Assembly: GCF_900176335.1 (NCBI RefSeq)
Contig: NZ_FWXW01000002.1
Span: 186,001 to 250,000 of the forward strand
DNA: 64,000 nucleotides
Direction: 5' to 3'
Origin: Papillibacter cinnamivorans DSM 12816
GTDB lineage: Bacteria; Bacillota; Clostridia; Oscillospirales; Oscillospiraceae
This document shows, one piece after another, positions 49,936-60,853 of this stretch. The notes under the pieces were generated by a model. It did not search any database and was not told the DNA's origin. It worked only from the letters and a program-made list of their open reading frames with translations. Position 1 is the stretch's first letter; the number at the start of each line of letters is the position of its first letter. The position numbers were made by a program, and so were the translations under genes.

Positions 49936-52581
49936 TCACGCCTTCGCCTCATACCAGTTTTCCCCGCTGCCGGCGTCCGCCTCCAGGGGGACGGACAAAG
50001 ACATGACGCCCTCCATCTCTTCCACCAGAAGAGTCTTCACCCGCTCCACCTCGTCCCGGGGGGCCTCCACGATGAGCTCGTCGTGTACCTGCAGGATGAG
50101 CCTTGCCCGGAGCCCTTCTCTATTCAGGCGGTCGTGCACCCGCACCATGGCAAGCTTGATGATGTCCGCCGCCGTCCCCTGGATGGGCATGTTTAAAGCC
50201 ACCCGCTCTCCGAAGCTGCGGATGTTGTGGTCCTTGGAATTGAGCTCCGGCAGCGCCCGCCGCCGGTTCATGAGGGTCACGACGTAGCCGTCGTGTTTGG
50301 CCCGCTCCACGATTTCCTTCATATAGGCCCGCACCCCGGAGTATTTCTCCAGGTAAGTGCGGATATAGTGCCTGGCCTCGGCGACGGTTACCCCGATGTC
50401 CTGGGAAAGGGAATAGTCCGAGATGCCGTACACGATCCCGAAATTCACCGCCTTGGCCCGGGTCCGCATCAGATGGGTCACCTCGTCCTGGGAAACCCCG
50501 AAGACCTGGGAGGCCGTCACCCGGTGGATGTCCTCCCCGGTGAGGAACGCCTGGCACATCACCGGATCTTTGGAGATATGGGCCAGCAGCCGCAGCTCGA
50601 TCTGGGAATAGTCGGCGTCCACCAGCACCTGCCCCTCCGCAGGGATGAACATTTTTCGGATTTCGCTCCCCAGATCCGTTCGGACGGGGATGTTCTGCAG
50701 GTTTGGTTCGGTGGAGCTCAGCCGCCCCGTGGCGGTCACCGTCATCTGGAAGCAGGTGTGGATCCTCCCGTCCGGCCCGATGACCTTCAGAAGCCCGTCG
50801 GCGTAAGTGGACTTGAGCTTGGAAAACTGCCGGTACTCCAGGATCATGGGGATGACGGGGTGGGATTCCCTCAGCTTGTCCAGCACGTCCGCGTTGGTGG
50901 AATATCCCGTCTTGGTCTTCTTCATGGCGGGCAGCCCCAGCCTCTCGAAGAGGACCTCCCCCAGCTGCTTGGGCGAGTTGAGGTTGAACGGTCCCCCCGC
51001 GATGCGGTAGATCTCCTCCTCCAACTCCCCGATCCGGGAAGAGAGCATCTCCCCGAACTCCCGGAGCCGTTTGGGGTCCACCCGGAAGCCCGCCCTCTCC
51101 ATGTCCGCCAGTACCCGGCACAGAGGCATCTCCACGGTGCTGAAAAGCTCCGTCATTCCCATTTCCTTCAGCTTCCCGGATAAGACCCCATACAGCCGCC
51201 CGGCGGCGGAGGCCCAGGCGGCCATGGCGCGACCCGCCGCTTCCCGGTCCCCCAGGGCCGAAAAGGCTCCCTGGGCGGCAAAGGCGTCCCTCGTCGGAAT
51301 GCTTTCGGAAAGATAGGCCGCCGCCAGCTTGTCCAGGGTATAGCTGTTGCTGGTGGCGCTGATGAGATACCCCGCCAGCGCCGTGTCGAACAGAAACCCG
51401 TCTGCGGCGGGAATCCCCGCCTCCGGAAGCGTCCCCATGAGTTCCTTGACCTCGTGGGAAACCTTTTTCACCCTATTGCTGAACAAAACCCCCAAAAACC
51501 GGTCGTATTCGTCTCCCAGATCGTCCGCCGCAACCAGACTCACCCGGTTTTCCTCGGCTATGGCCACGGCCTCCAGCCCGGGATGGCAGACGACCGATAT
51601 GAAGGGAGCCGCCTCCAGGCGCCCGGTAAGCTCCTCCAGGGCTTTCCCGTCGGCGATCCACGCCGTTTCCGGCGCTGGCCGGTCCGGGTCTCCCTTCGCC
51701 CCCTCCCCGGTCTCGTTAAGGCCGAACTTGTCCATGAATTTGAAAAACTCCAGCCGGCGGAAAAGCTCCCCCAGCTTCTTTTTGTCGGCTTCCCGGCGAA
51801 GGGCGTCCGCAGGCGCAAACTCCATGGGCACCTGCCGGTCTATGGTGGCCAGACGGTAGGACATTTCCGCCTTGTCCCGCCCCTCGCTGAGCTTTTTCCG
51901 TACGCTGTCCTTGATTCCCGGGCTCTCCAGCTCCTCGTAAAGCCTGGAGACCGAGCCGAAGCGGCGGACCAGGTCCATGGCCGTCTTCTCCCCCACCCCC
52001 GGGACCCCCGGGATGTGGTCGGAGGGGTCCCCCATGAGGGCCTTCAGGTCCACCATCCCCGCCGGGGGAAAACCGTACTGCTCCGTGAAGGCCGCCTCGT
52101 CGTAGTTTCGCTCCTCCGTCTGCCCCATGCGGGTGGAAACCAGCTTCACCCGCACCCGGGGGGAAATCAGCTGCAGGCTGTCCTTGTCCCCCGTGGCGAT
52201 GACGCACTCCCAGCCCTCCGCCTCACAGATCCGGCTCACGGTGCCAATGATGTCGTCGGCCTCGAAGCCCTCCTGTTCGTATCGGGGGATGTTCATGGCG
52301 TCCAGCGTTTCCTTCAGAAGAGGGATCTGGGAGGCCAGCTCGTCAGGCATGGGGCGCCGCCCCGCCTTGTAGTCCTCGTACTCCGCGTGCCGGAAGGTGG
52401 GCGCCTTGAGATCGAAGGCGCAGCACACCGCGTCGGGCTTTTCCTCCTCCAGGAGTTTTCCCAGGATGGCGATGAAGCCGTACACGGCGTTGGTGCAGAC
52501 CCCTTCCCGTGTGGAAAGAAGCCGGATCCCGTAAAAGGCCCGGTTGACGATGCTGTTCCCGTCCAGAATCATGAGTTTCAT
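49936..52581 (-). CDS. polA: DNA polymerase I
   Basis: This is an 881-residue repair polymerase. The N-terminal 5'-3' exonuclease (LILDGNSIVNRAFYGIR) is complete, with the helix-3-turn motif HIPGVPGVGEKTA. The middle 3'-5' exonuclease region lacks the usual DxE start (reads FISVVCHPGLE), so proofreading is probably lost, as is common in Firmicutes. The polymerase domain has DADYSQIELRLLAH and LQVHDELIVEAP. Confidence 0.96.
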   Translation of the reverse strand: MKLMILDGNSIVNRAFYGIRLLSTREGVCTNAVYGFIAILGKLLEEEKPDAVCCAFDLKAPTFRHAEYEDYKAGRRPMPDELASQIPLLKETLDAMNIPRYEQEGFEADDIIGTVSRICEAEGWECVIATGDKDSLQLISPRVRVKLVSTRMGQTEERNYDEAAFTEQYGFPPAGMVDLKALMGDPSDHIPGVPGVGEKTAMDLVRRFGSVSRLYEELESPGIKDSVRKKLSEGRDKAEMSYRLATIDRQVPMEFAPADALRREADKKKLGELFRRLEFFKFMDKFGLNETGEGAKGDPDRPAPETAWIADGKALEELTGRLEAAPFISVVCHPGLEAVAIAEENRVSLVAADDLGDEYDRFLGVLFSNRVKKVSHEVKELMGTLPEAGIPAADGFLFDTALAGYLISATSNSYTLDKLAAAYLSESIPTRDAFAAQGAFSALGDREAAGRAMAAWASAAGRLYGVLSGKLKEMGMTELFSTVEMPLCRVLADMERAGFRVDPKRLREFGEMLSSRIGELEEEIYRIAGGPFNLNSPKQLGEVLFERLGLPAMKKTKTGYSTNADVLDKLRESHPVIPMILEYRQFSKLKSTYADGLLKVIGPDGRIHTCFQMTVTATGRLSSTEPNLQNIPVRTDLGSEIRKMFIPAEGQVLVDADYSQIELRLLAHISKDPVMCQAFLTGEDIHRVTASQVFGVSQDEVTHLMRTRAKAVNFGIVYGISDYSLSQDIGVTVAEARHYIRTYLEKYSGVRAYMKEIVERAKHDGYVVTLMNRRRALPELNSKDHNIRSFGERVALNMPIQGTAADIIKLAMVRVHDRLNREGLRARLILQVHDELIVEAPRDEVERVKTLLVEEMEGVMSLSVPLEADAGSGENWYEAKA

Positions 52582-52692
52582 GGTTCTTGTCCCCTTCTTT
52601 CCCGTTTCCTATGTTCCCATTATATCACAGGTGGTCGCCAATTCTGCGGGAATTGTGAAGCGTTCATCGCCTATTGTTTCATTGAAACCGGC

Positions 52693-54082
52693 CTAAGCCT
52701 TCTTCCACTTTACCCCCTGGGGCGTATCCTCCAGAAGGATGCCCATTTCCTTGAGCTGGTCCCGGATCCGGTCGGCCTCCCTGAAATTCTTTGCCTTTCT
52801 CGCCGCCTGCCTGGCCTCAATGAGTGCCTCCACCTCGTCGTCCAAAGAATTCTCGTTTCTGCCGTAGAGAAGGCCCAGCACGTCGGCAAGCTCCCGCACC
52901 ATGGCAAGGCACTCGGCGGCGAAACCTCTCGTGGGCTTGTTCTCCTGGGCTGTGGCGGCATTCGCCGCCCGTACCAGCTCAAAGAGGACCGACACCGCGT
53001 CGGCGGTGTTGAAGTCGTCGTCCATGGCATCAATGAACCGCGCCCGATACCCTCCGAAGGTATCCGTGAATGCGGTCTCCTCGGGTGTCTTGGGCAGGTC
53101 CGGCGCGGTTTCCGAGAGAAACTTCAGGTTGTCTGCGGCGGTATACAGCCGGTCCAGAGCGGCCTTGGCCTGCATGAGAGACTCCTCGGAATAGTTTAAG
53201 GGGCTGCGGTAATGGGCCGAGAGCATGAACATCCGAATGGTCTCGTAACCGTAGGCCCCCGCCGCCTCCCGGACGGTGAAGAAATTCCCCAGAGATTTGG
53301 ACATTTTCCGGTTGTCGATGCTGAGAAACCCGTTGTGCATCCAGTAGTGCACAAAGTCGCAGCCATTGTGGGCCTCGCTCTGGGCGATCTCGTTTTCATG
53401 GTGGGGGAAGATCAGGTCCTGCCCGCCGCAGTGGATGTCGATGGTCTCGCCCAGATACCGGCCCGCCATCACCGAGCACTCGATGTGCCAGCCCGGCCTG
53501 CCCCTGCCCCAGGGGGCGTCCCAGGCGGGCTCTCCCGGCTTTGCCGCCTTCCAGAGGGCGAAGTCCATGGGCGCGCGCTTGCTCTCGCTCACTCCCACAC
53601 GGGCCCCCGCCTCCAGGTCCTCCAGCGGCTGATGGGACAGCTTTCCGTACTCGGGGAACTGTTCCGTGCTGTAATACACGTCCCCTTCCGAGACATAGGC
53701 ATACCCCTTGTCGATAAGCCCCTGGATAAAGGCGATGATTTCCTCTATGTTTTCCGTGGCCTTGGGGTGGATATCCGCGTCCCGCACGCCCAGACCGTGG
53801 GCGTCGGCGAAGTATTCCCCGATATAGCGCTCCGCGATTTTATCGTAGGTGGTGCCCTCTTCGTTGGCTTTGCCTATCACCTTGTCGTCCACATCGGTGA
53901 AGTTCTGCACGAAGGTCACCTTGTACCCCCGGTATTCCAGGTACCTCCGGAAGGTGTCGAAGAGGATGATGGGCCGGGCGTTTCCCACATGGATGAAATT
54001 GTAGACCGTGGGACCGCAGGTGTAGATCTTCACCTCGCCCTTCGTTATGGGGACGAACTCCTCCTTTTTCCTCGTCAGCGTG

Positions 54083-54096
<14 letters not shown>
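52693..54096 (-). CDS. cysS: Cysteine-tRNA ligase
   Basis: This is a 467-residue class I synthetase. [16 protein letters not shown] holds the HIGH-equivalent and first zinc Cys, [15 protein letters not shown] the zinc site, and KMSKSLGN the second signature. The ATG at 54096 has GGAGGAG upstream. Its start overlaps the cysE stop by 14 nt. Confidence 0.96.
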
Positions 54097-54742
<646 letters not shown>

Positions 54743-54796
54743 ATGATATTCTCCTCCGGCAAATGGATGTTGGGGCAGTCGTTCCTCCGGCTTTCG

Positions 54797-55035
54797 GAAA
54801 AAAAGAAATCCGCCTTTTGGACGCTGTAATCCAAGAGGCGGGCTTTCGCTCGCGGTTCCACTCTGATTTATCACTCGCGGCCCCGGGGGCCGTCTTCGGC
54901 GGTAACGCTGCCGGGCGGAGGGCTCCTTCGTCCCCCATGCTCGCGGATGCACTTCATATGAATTTCGCACAAAGCCGTTTTCAGCCGGTGGCGGCTTCTC
55001 TCTGAGGGGAAATCCATGCTACTCTTTCCGTTCAT
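54797..55035 (-). promoter_or_regulatory. T-box riboswitch, Cys specifier
   Basis: Minus-strand leader with GAGTAG start, CAGAGAGAAGCCG, and a specifier region GAAG-TGC-ATCC (TGC at 54951-54949, Cys). The antiterminator AGAGTGGAACCGCG (54864-54851) has a TGGA bulge that pairs with the U73-containing end of tRNA-Cys. A terminator (CCGCCT/AGGCGG, T-run) ends near 54797. Confidence 0.88.
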
Positions 55036-55072
55036 CGCATGATTCAGTTGTATCGCTTAAATGTATTGTAGT

Positions 55073-55101
55073 ATATTATCATTTCCTTCTTTTGGTGTCA
55101 A
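55073..55101 (-). promoter_or_regulatory. cysE-cysS promoter
   Basis: TTGACA (55101-55096), 17-nt spacer, and TAATAT (55078-55073) on the minus strand. The -35 overlaps the pgsA stop codon. Confidence 0.82.
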
Positions 55102-55640
55102 GTCCTCCCGCCCAGGACATCCCGGTTGCGGATGAAATATTCCGTTCCGGACCAGACCGTGGTCACAAGGATGACCGCCACGGCCAAAGTGTTCAACGTA
55201 AAGCCTCCGAGAGGGATCTCCGTCAGCGGGGTCATCATGACGGATAGGCAGACCAGCGAGCTGGCGGTCTTGACCTTGCCCGATACTCCCGCCGCGATCA
55301 CCCGTCCGCCGTCCACCGCCACCAGCCGCAGCGCCGTCACCGCGAATTCCCGTGCGATGACGACAAGGGCGACCCAGGCCGGCAGCTGTCCCCGCTCCAC
55401 GAAGACCAGGACCGCCGCCATGACCAGCAGCTTGTCTGCCAGGGGGTCCATGAATTTCCCGAAATCCGTGATCTGATTGCAGTGCCGGGCGATGTACCCG
55501 TCCACCCAGTCCGTGGCGCTGGCAAAAATGAAGATCCCCAGCGCCCAGTAGCCCGCGTGCGGGAGCCCCGAATAGGAAACCACTACGAAAACGGGGATCA
55601 GAATCACCCGCAGCAGGGTAATTTTATTGGCGGTATTCAA
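55098..55640 (-). CDS. pgsA: CDP-diacylglycerol-glycerol-3-phosphate 3-phosphatidyltransferase
   Basis: This is a 180-residue membrane enzyme that makes phosphatidylglycerol phosphate. The CDP-alcohol motif DWVDGYIARHCNQITDFG continues to KFMDPLADK (about 44-70); the spacing of Asp residues is right. Several helices follow. It overlaps the rimO stop by 4 nt. Confidence 0.94.
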   Translation of the reverse strand: MNTANKITLLRVILIPVFVVVSYSGLPHAGYWALGIFIFASATDWVDGYIARHCNQITDFGKFMDPLADKLLVMAAVLVFVERGQLPAWVALVVIAREFAVTALRLVAVDGGRVIAAGVSGKVKTASSLVCLSVMMTPLTEIPLGGFTLNTLAVAVILVTTVWSGTEYFIRNRDVLGGRT

Positions 55641-56989
55641 TCGTCATCTTCCTTGTCGTCGTTTTCTTCCAGGCGGCCCACGTTCGTCCCGTCCTCGGCG
55701 CCCAGGATGCGCACGGGGACCATCTCTCCCGGGGAAACGGTCCTGTCCGCGGTAAAGAGGATCCTGCCGTCCACATCCGGGGATTCGGCCCAGCTCCGTC
55801 CCTGAAACAGGCCCGTCTCCTCGTCGATCCCCTCGCACAGGACGGTGAGAAGCCTTCCCCGGAGGCCTTCGTTGAACCGGTCCATGATCTCCGACTGCAG
55901 TTCGGTGAGAAGCATTCTCCGGCGCTCTGCCGTCTCCCGGTCCGCCTGGTCCGGCATATCGCAGGCGGCGGTCCCTTCCTCCGGGGAAAAGGGGAAAATC
56001 CCGGCCCGCTCGATCTTCGCCTCCCGCAGAAAATCGCACAGCTCCTCGAACTCGGCCTCTCCCTCTCCAGGCAGCCCGCAGATGATACTGGTGCGCAGCA
56101 CGAGGTCCGATATCTCCTCCCGCAGGCGGCGGAAAAGCGCCGTGATCTCTTCCTTCGTTCCCCTCCGGTTCATCCGCCGGAGGATTTCGTCGTTCACATG
56201 CTGGATGGGGATGTCCAGGTATTTTAAAATTTTATCCTCCCGGGCGATCGTCCGGATGAGCTCCCCGTCGATCTCGTCGGGATAGAGATAGTGCAGGCGG
56301 ATCCACCGAAAGTCTTCGATCCGGCACAAAAAGCGCAGAAGCTCCGGCAGCATCCGCTTTCCGTAGCGGTCGGTGCCGTACCGGGTGATATCCTGGGCCA
56401 CTACGATGAGCTCCCGGACACCCCGCCGTGCCAGCTCTTCCGCCTCCCGGACAATCTCCTCCATGCTCCTGCTGCGGTACCTCCCCCGGAGGGACGGGAT
56501 GACGCAGTAGGCGCACCGGTTGTCGCACCCCTCGGCGATCTTCAGATAGGCGGTGTACCAGGGCGTTGCCTGGATCCGGGGGATCTCCGCCTCCGGGGCG
56601 TCGACGTCCCCGAACAGGCAGGGCGTCTCCCCCCGCAGCGCGGCCTCGATCCCGGAGACCACCTCGTGGAAGCTTCCGCAGCCCAAAAGGCCGTCCGCCT
56701 CGGGCAGCTCCTCCAGGATCTCCTGCCGGTAGCGCTCCGCCAGGCAGCCGGCCACCAGGATTTTCCCGATCCGCCCTTCCCGCTTGAGTTCTCCCAGGCG
56801 CAGAATGTGGTCGATGGCCTCGCTCTTGGCGCTGTCGATAAATCCGCAGGTGTTGAGCACCACCGCCGAGGCTCCCTCCGGCTCCCCCGTGACGGTATAC
56901 CCCGCCTGCTCCGTCAGATACATCATCTGCTCGCTGTTTACCAGGTTCTTGGCGCACCCCAGCGAGATAAAACAAATTGTCGGCTTCAT
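55637..56989 (-). CDS. rimO: Ribosomal protein S12 methylthiotransferase
   Basis: This is a 450-residue radical-SAM enzyme that thiomethylates Asp of S12. It has an N-terminal UPF0004 domain (LGCAKNLVNSEQM), the radical-SAM CDNRCAYCVIP (about 148-158), and a C-terminal TRAM domain. The SLGCAKN start and the TRAM ending fit RimO rather than MiaB. Confidence 0.93.
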   Translation of the reverse strand: MKPTICFISLGCAKNLVNSEQMMYLTEQAGYTVTGEPEGASAVVLNTCGFIDSAKSEAIDHILRLGELKREGRIGKILVAGCLAERYRQEILEELPEADGLLGCGSFHEVVSGIEAALRGETPCLFGDVDAPEAEIPRIQATPWYTAYLKIAEGCDNRCAYCVIPSLRGRYRSRSMEEIVREAEELARRGVRELIVVAQDITRYGTDRYGKRMLPELLRFLCRIEDFRWIRLHYLYPDEIDGELIRTIAREDKILKYLDIPIQHVNDEILRRMNRRGTKEEITALFRRLREEISDLVLRTSIICGLPGEGEAEFEELCDFLREAKIERAGIFPFSPEEGTAACDMPDQADRETAERRRMLLTELQSEIMDRFNEGLRGRLLTVLCEGIDEETGLFQGRSWAESPDVDGRILFTADRTVSPGEMVPVRILGAEDGTNVGRLEENDDKEDDD

Positions 56990-57087
56990 ATCTTCTCTTC
57001 CGTCCGGCCGGGCAGTCTTCCCCGCCGGGCGTTCTTTCTCCGTCTCTCGGTTTCCGGCTCACCGGTATCGGTCCATGGGCAAAATCG

Positions 57088-57699
57088 TCAGTCCGTAACG
57101 TCCTCGCCGTACCGCCGCAGCCCCGCGGCGATCTCCTCCCAGGCAAATCCCCGGCGCAGGAGGGCCTCGGTCACCTTTCCCAGCTCCTTCCGGTCCGGTT
57201 GTTTCCCACGGAGTTTTTGGGCGATGAGCTTATCGACGCTCTCCTCCGGAGCCTGGGCGCCGTTTAGGGCTTCCTCCCAGAGCTCCCGGGGCACGCCCCG
57301 GCGCCGGAGCTCCTCCCGGAGCCGCCTTTCCCCGTACCCTCTTCCGGAGTAACGGTTCACGATGGCCCCTGCGTACTCCGCGTCGTTGACGGCGCCCAGC
57401 TTTTCCAGCCAGTCGGCCGCCTCCGCAGCCGCCTCGGGGCTCTCCCCCTTGGCCTCCAGCTTTTCCCGGAGCTCCCGCTTGGAATAGGCCCGTTTGCCCG
57501 TCATGGCGGCGCCCCGGATTCTCGCTTTCTCCTGTGCCGACTCCCGGAGCATTTCTCCGAGCTCCTCCTCGGAGATTTCCGCGCCCGGCTTTAGGCACCG
57601 GTTTATCAGCGCGTTTTCATAGACCTTCCGGGTCCGGCCGTCTTCGAAGTGCAGAAGGTACCGTCCTCGCCCCGCCGGCTCAATCCTCAGAAGACGCAT
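57088..57699 (-). CDS. recX: Regulatory protein RecX
   Basis: This is a 203-residue helical protein that restrains RecA filaments. Repeated three-helix units include [36 protein letters not shown] and REELRRRGV. It overlaps the recA stop by 20 nt, with GGAGG at 9 nt before its ATG inside recA. Confidence 0.92.
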   Translation of the reverse strand: MRLLRIEPAGRGRYLLHFEDGRTRKVYENALINRCLKPGAEISEEELGEMLRESAQEKARIRGAAMTGKRAYSKRELREKLEAKGESPEAAAEAADWLEKLGAVNDAEYAGAIVNRYSGRGYGERRLREELRRRGVPRELWEEALNGAQAPEESVDKLIAQKLRGKQPDRKELGKVTEALLRRGFAWEEIAAGLRRYGEDVTD

Positions 57700-58801
57700 C
57701 TTCGAAGTCCTCCGCCGAGACGTCCACCGGACGGCCCGCGGCCTTCGCAGCCGCCCTGGACTGGGAAGTCATGAGCTTGTATGCGTTCTTCCGGATGTCG
57801 GCCTCCAGCCTGGCCGCCGTCTCTGGGTTTTCCTTCAGATACTGCTTCACCGCGTCCCTTCCCTGGCCCAGGCGCATCTCCCCCATGGAATACCAGGATC
57901 CGCTCTTCTGTAGGAGGTCCAGCCGGGTGGCAAGATCCACGATCTCGCCGGTGTGGGAGATTCCCTCCCCGTACATGATGTCGAACTCCGCCTCCCGGAA
58001 GGGGGGCGCCACTTTATTTTTGACCACCTTAGCCCGGGTGCGGTTGCCCACCATTTCCCCCGCGTTTTTCAGCGTCTCGATCCTGCGCACGTCGATACGC
58101 ACGCTGGAATAAAACTTCAGCGCCCGCCCGCCGGTGGTCACCTCGGGATTTCCGTAGGCGATGCCCACCTTCTCCCGAAGCTGGTTAATGAAGATCACGA
58201 TGCAGTTGGTCTTGGAAATGGAGCCCGCCAGCTTCCGCAGCGCCTGGGACATGAGCCGCGCCTGAAGCCCCACGTAGGCGTCCCCCATCTCCCCCTCGAT
58301 TTCCGCCCGAGGCACCAGCGCCGCCACCGAGTCCACCACGATGGCGTCGATAGCGCCGGAGCGCACCAATGCTTCGGTGATCTCCAGGGCCTGCTCTCCG
58401 GTGTCCGGCTGGGAAATGAGCATGCTGTCGATATCCACTCCCAGGGCCCTTGCGTAGGTGGCGTCCAGTGCGTGCTCGGCGTCCACGAAAGCCACCTCGC
58501 CTCCCTTCCGCTGCGCCTCCGCCAGGACGTGGAGTGCCAGGGTGGTTTTGCCTGAGGACTCTGGCCCATAAATTTCGACGATCCTTCCCTTGGGAAGCCC
58601 GCCGATTCCCAGCGCCAGGTCCAGGGAAAGGGAACCCGTGGGGATTACCTCCACGTTGGTCCCCGCGCTCTCGCCCAGACGCATCACGGCGCCTTTTCCG
58701 TAGGCCCGCTCAATCTGTGCCAGGGCGGTTTCCAGGGCTCTCTTTTTGTCCGACGCGGGCACAGCCGGCGCGGTCTGCGGTCTTTTCTTATCGTTTGCCA
58801 T
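57680..58801 (-). CDS. recA: Recombinase RecA
   Basis: This is a 373-residue strand-exchange ATPase. The Walker A is GPESSGKTT, and the sequence runs through [31 protein letters not shown]-like loops and INQLREKVG. The ATG at 58801 has GAGG 9 nt upstream; earlier in-frame ATGs are too close. No SOS box was identified by eye. Confidence 0.96.
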   Translation of the reverse strand: MANDKKRPQTAPAVPASDKKRALETALAQIERAYGKGAVMRLGESAGTNVEVIPTGSLSLDLALGIGGLPKGRIVEIYGPESSGKTTLALHVLAEAQRKGGEVAFVDAEHALDATYARALGVDIDSMLISQPDTGEQALEITEALVRSGAIDAIVVDSVAALVPRAEIEGEMGDAYVGLQARLMSQALRKLAGSISKTNCIVIFINQLREKVGIAYGNPEVTTGGRALKFYSSVRIDVRRIETLKNAGEMVGNRTRAKVVKNKVAPPFREAEFDIMYGEGISHTGEIVDLATRLDLLQKSGSWYSMGEMRLGQGRDAVKQYLKENPETAARLEADIRKNAYKLMTSQSRAAAKAAGRPVDVSAEDFEDASSED

Positions 58802-58821
58802 TTGCATCAACCTCATCCACT

Positions 58822-59688
58822 CTAAATTTGAGATTCCCTTCGCCCGGAAACCACCCGTTCGATCCCCTGGCCGTCCCGGATGGTCTCGATATCGCCGAAT
58901 CCGCTCAATTGCATGATTTTATAAACCCGGGGAGCCTGCCCCGCCCCGCACTCGAAGAGGAGCCTTCCCCCCTGCTTCAGCGCCTGCTTCCATAGGGAAG
59001 AGACCGAATGAAAAAACGCCAGCCCGTCCTCTCCCCCGTCCAGAGCCGTCCTGGGCTCGTACCGGGAAACCGACGGATCCAGGCCCTCGATTTCCCCCGA
59101 GGGAATGTAGGGAGGATTGCAGACAATGCAGTCGAATTCCCCGAAAGCCGCGGGAGGCTTGCCCCGCGCGTCCGCCCGTGCGGTGGAGACCCGCGCGGTG
59201 AGCTCGTTTCTTCTGGTGTTTTCCCGGCCCAGGCGGATGGCCTCGTCCATGAGATCCGCCAGCAGCACCCGGCACTCCGGTGCGTTTGCCGCTACGGCAA
59301 GGCCCACGCACCCGCTCCCGGCGCACAGGTCCAGTACCCGGGCTCCCGGGGGACGGGAGCGGACAAAGGCGATGGCCGCCTCTGCCAGCACCTCGGTGTC
59401 CGTCCTGGGGATCAGCACGCCCGGGGAGATGGAAAGAGGAAGCCCGTAAAACTCCCATTCCCCTATGAGGTAAGCCGCCGGCTCTCCCGCCAGGCGGCGG
59501 CGCAGCAGCTCCCGCGCCTGCCTTTCCGGCTCCTCCCCCATATAAAGGCCCAGATCCCGCAGAAACTCTTCCTTCGTCTTGTCGGAAGCCCGGCACAGGA
59601 TTTCCCGCGCCTCAAGGGAGGCAGCGGCAATCCCCGCCCGGGCAAGCTCCCGCCGTATGTCCAGATACAAGTTGTTGTAGGTCGTCAT
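58822..59688 (-). CDS. prmC: Release factor glutamine methyltransferase
   Basis: This is a 288-residue SAM-dependent enzyme that methylates the GGQ Gln of release factors. It has [28 protein letters not shown], and the catalytic NPPYIPSGE. recA follows after 20 nt. prfA is not in the window. Confidence 0.94.
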   Translation of the reverse strand: MTTYNNLYLDIRRELARAGIAAASLEAREILCRASDKTKEEFLRDLGLYMGEEPERQARELLRRRLAGEPAAYLIGEWEFYGLPLSISPGVLIPRTDTEVLAEAAIAFVRSRPPGARVLDLCAGSGCVGLAVAANAPECRVLLADLMDEAIRLGRENTRRNELTARVSTARADARGKPPAAFGEFDCIVCNPPYIPSGEIEGLDPSVSRYEPRTALDGGEDGLAFFHSVSSLWKQALKQGGRLLFECGAGQAPRVYKIMQLSGFGDIETIRDGQGIERVVSGRRESQI

Positions 59689-59736
59689 CCCGTCACCCCA
59701 GTGCTCCAAAACCGCTGCCGCTTCCGCCCAAAAGGC

Positions 59737-60690
59737 TCACCAGCGGTCCGAGCCCTTTTCCTCGGGGATCACCCGCCGGAGGGCCTCGATCCCCACCTCG
59801 ATCATGGAGTCGTCCGGCTCGTTGGTGGTGAATTTCTGCAGCCACAGGCCGGGGGCCGTCAGAAACCGGGTAAATGCGTTGTCGTGCCTCCCCGTGAAGC
59901 GGTTGATCTCATAGCTGATGCCCACCACGACGGGCAGCAGCAGGATGCGGAACAAAAGCCGCAGCCACAAGTTGGGGAAGGAAGCCACCGAAAACACCAG
60001 GATGCTGATGATCATCACCACGAAGAGAAAGCTGGTGCCGCAGCGGGGATGGAACCGGGACTGGCGGCGAACGTTTTCCACCGTCAGCTCCTCGCCCTTT
60101 TCGTAGCAGAAGATGGTTTTGTGCTCCGCGCCGTGGTAGGAAAACACCCTGCGTATGTCCTTCTGTCTGGAAATGGTGATGAGATACCCCAGAAACAGCG
60201 CCACCCGGATGGCCCCTTCGATCAGGTTCCGCGCCACGGGGGACTGGATTCTTGCGTCGAACAGGCCCACCAGCAGCGTGGGCAGCAAAATGAAAAGGCC
60301 CACAGCAAAGAAAATTCCCAGGGCGGTGGCAAGGCCGATAAACGCCTTTTCCGCCCGCTCTCCCCCCAGCTTTTCGGTGAGCCACTTTTCAAACCGGGAG
60401 GGTTCCTCCGCCTCCTCCTCCGGGAGGTACTCGGCGGAAAACATCAGGGCCTGGACGCCCTTGACCATGGAGTCGATAAAAACAGCCGATCCCCGGATGA
60501 GGGGAAGGCCCAGAATGGGATAGCGCTCCTTCACCAGCTTGAGCTCTTCCTCCCGGGCAACCAGTCCCTCGGGGGTTCTCACCACGATGGACTGCTTTTT
60601 CGGCCCGCGCATCATGATTCCTTCTATCAGGGCCTGTCCGCCGATGGTGGTGCGGAAGCAGGCCTGCGCCTTGTCCGGCGAATTTGCCAT
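59737..60690 (-). CDS. DUF1385 membrane protein
   Basis: This is a 317-residue membrane protein. It starts with GGQALIEGIMMRGPKK, the family hallmark, and has HGAEHKTIFCYEKGEELTVENV with a His/Glu-rich metal-like site. Four to five hydrophobic helices surround it. In Firmicutes it often precedes prmC, as here. Function is unknown. Confidence 0.9.
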   Translation of the reverse strand: MANSPDKAQACFRTTIGGQALIEGIMMRGPKKQSIVVRTPEGLVAREEELKLVKERYPILGLPLIRGSAVFIDSMVKGVQALMFSAEYLPEEEAEEPSRFEKWLTEKLGGERAEKAFIGLATALGIFFAVGLFILLPTLLVGLFDARIQSPVARNLIEGAIRVALFLGYLITISRQKDIRRVFSYHGAEHKTIFCYEKGEELTVENVRRQSRFHPRCGTSFLFVVMIISILVFSVASFPNLWLRLLFRILLLPVVVGISYEINRFTGRHDNAFTRFLTAPGLWLQKFTTNEPDDSMIEVGIEALRRVIPEEKGSDRW

Positions 60691-60853
60691 TGCATAGTCT
60701 CCTTTTTCTGTGTCTCATAACCCGCCGGCGAAAGCCGAAGAAAACCCGGCCTCCCGGCGGAAAGTACGGGCCGGGCCCGGGGCCCCGCCGGCATTTGTAT
60801 CATATCAGAAGCTCCCGGACAATACAAGACCGGGAAAGGCTCCTCTCTCCCGG

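Noticed and set aside
59008-60720. A 570-codon plus-strand frame over prmC and the DUF1385 gene
   Set aside because: Antisense shadow; both minus-strand genes have clear motifs.
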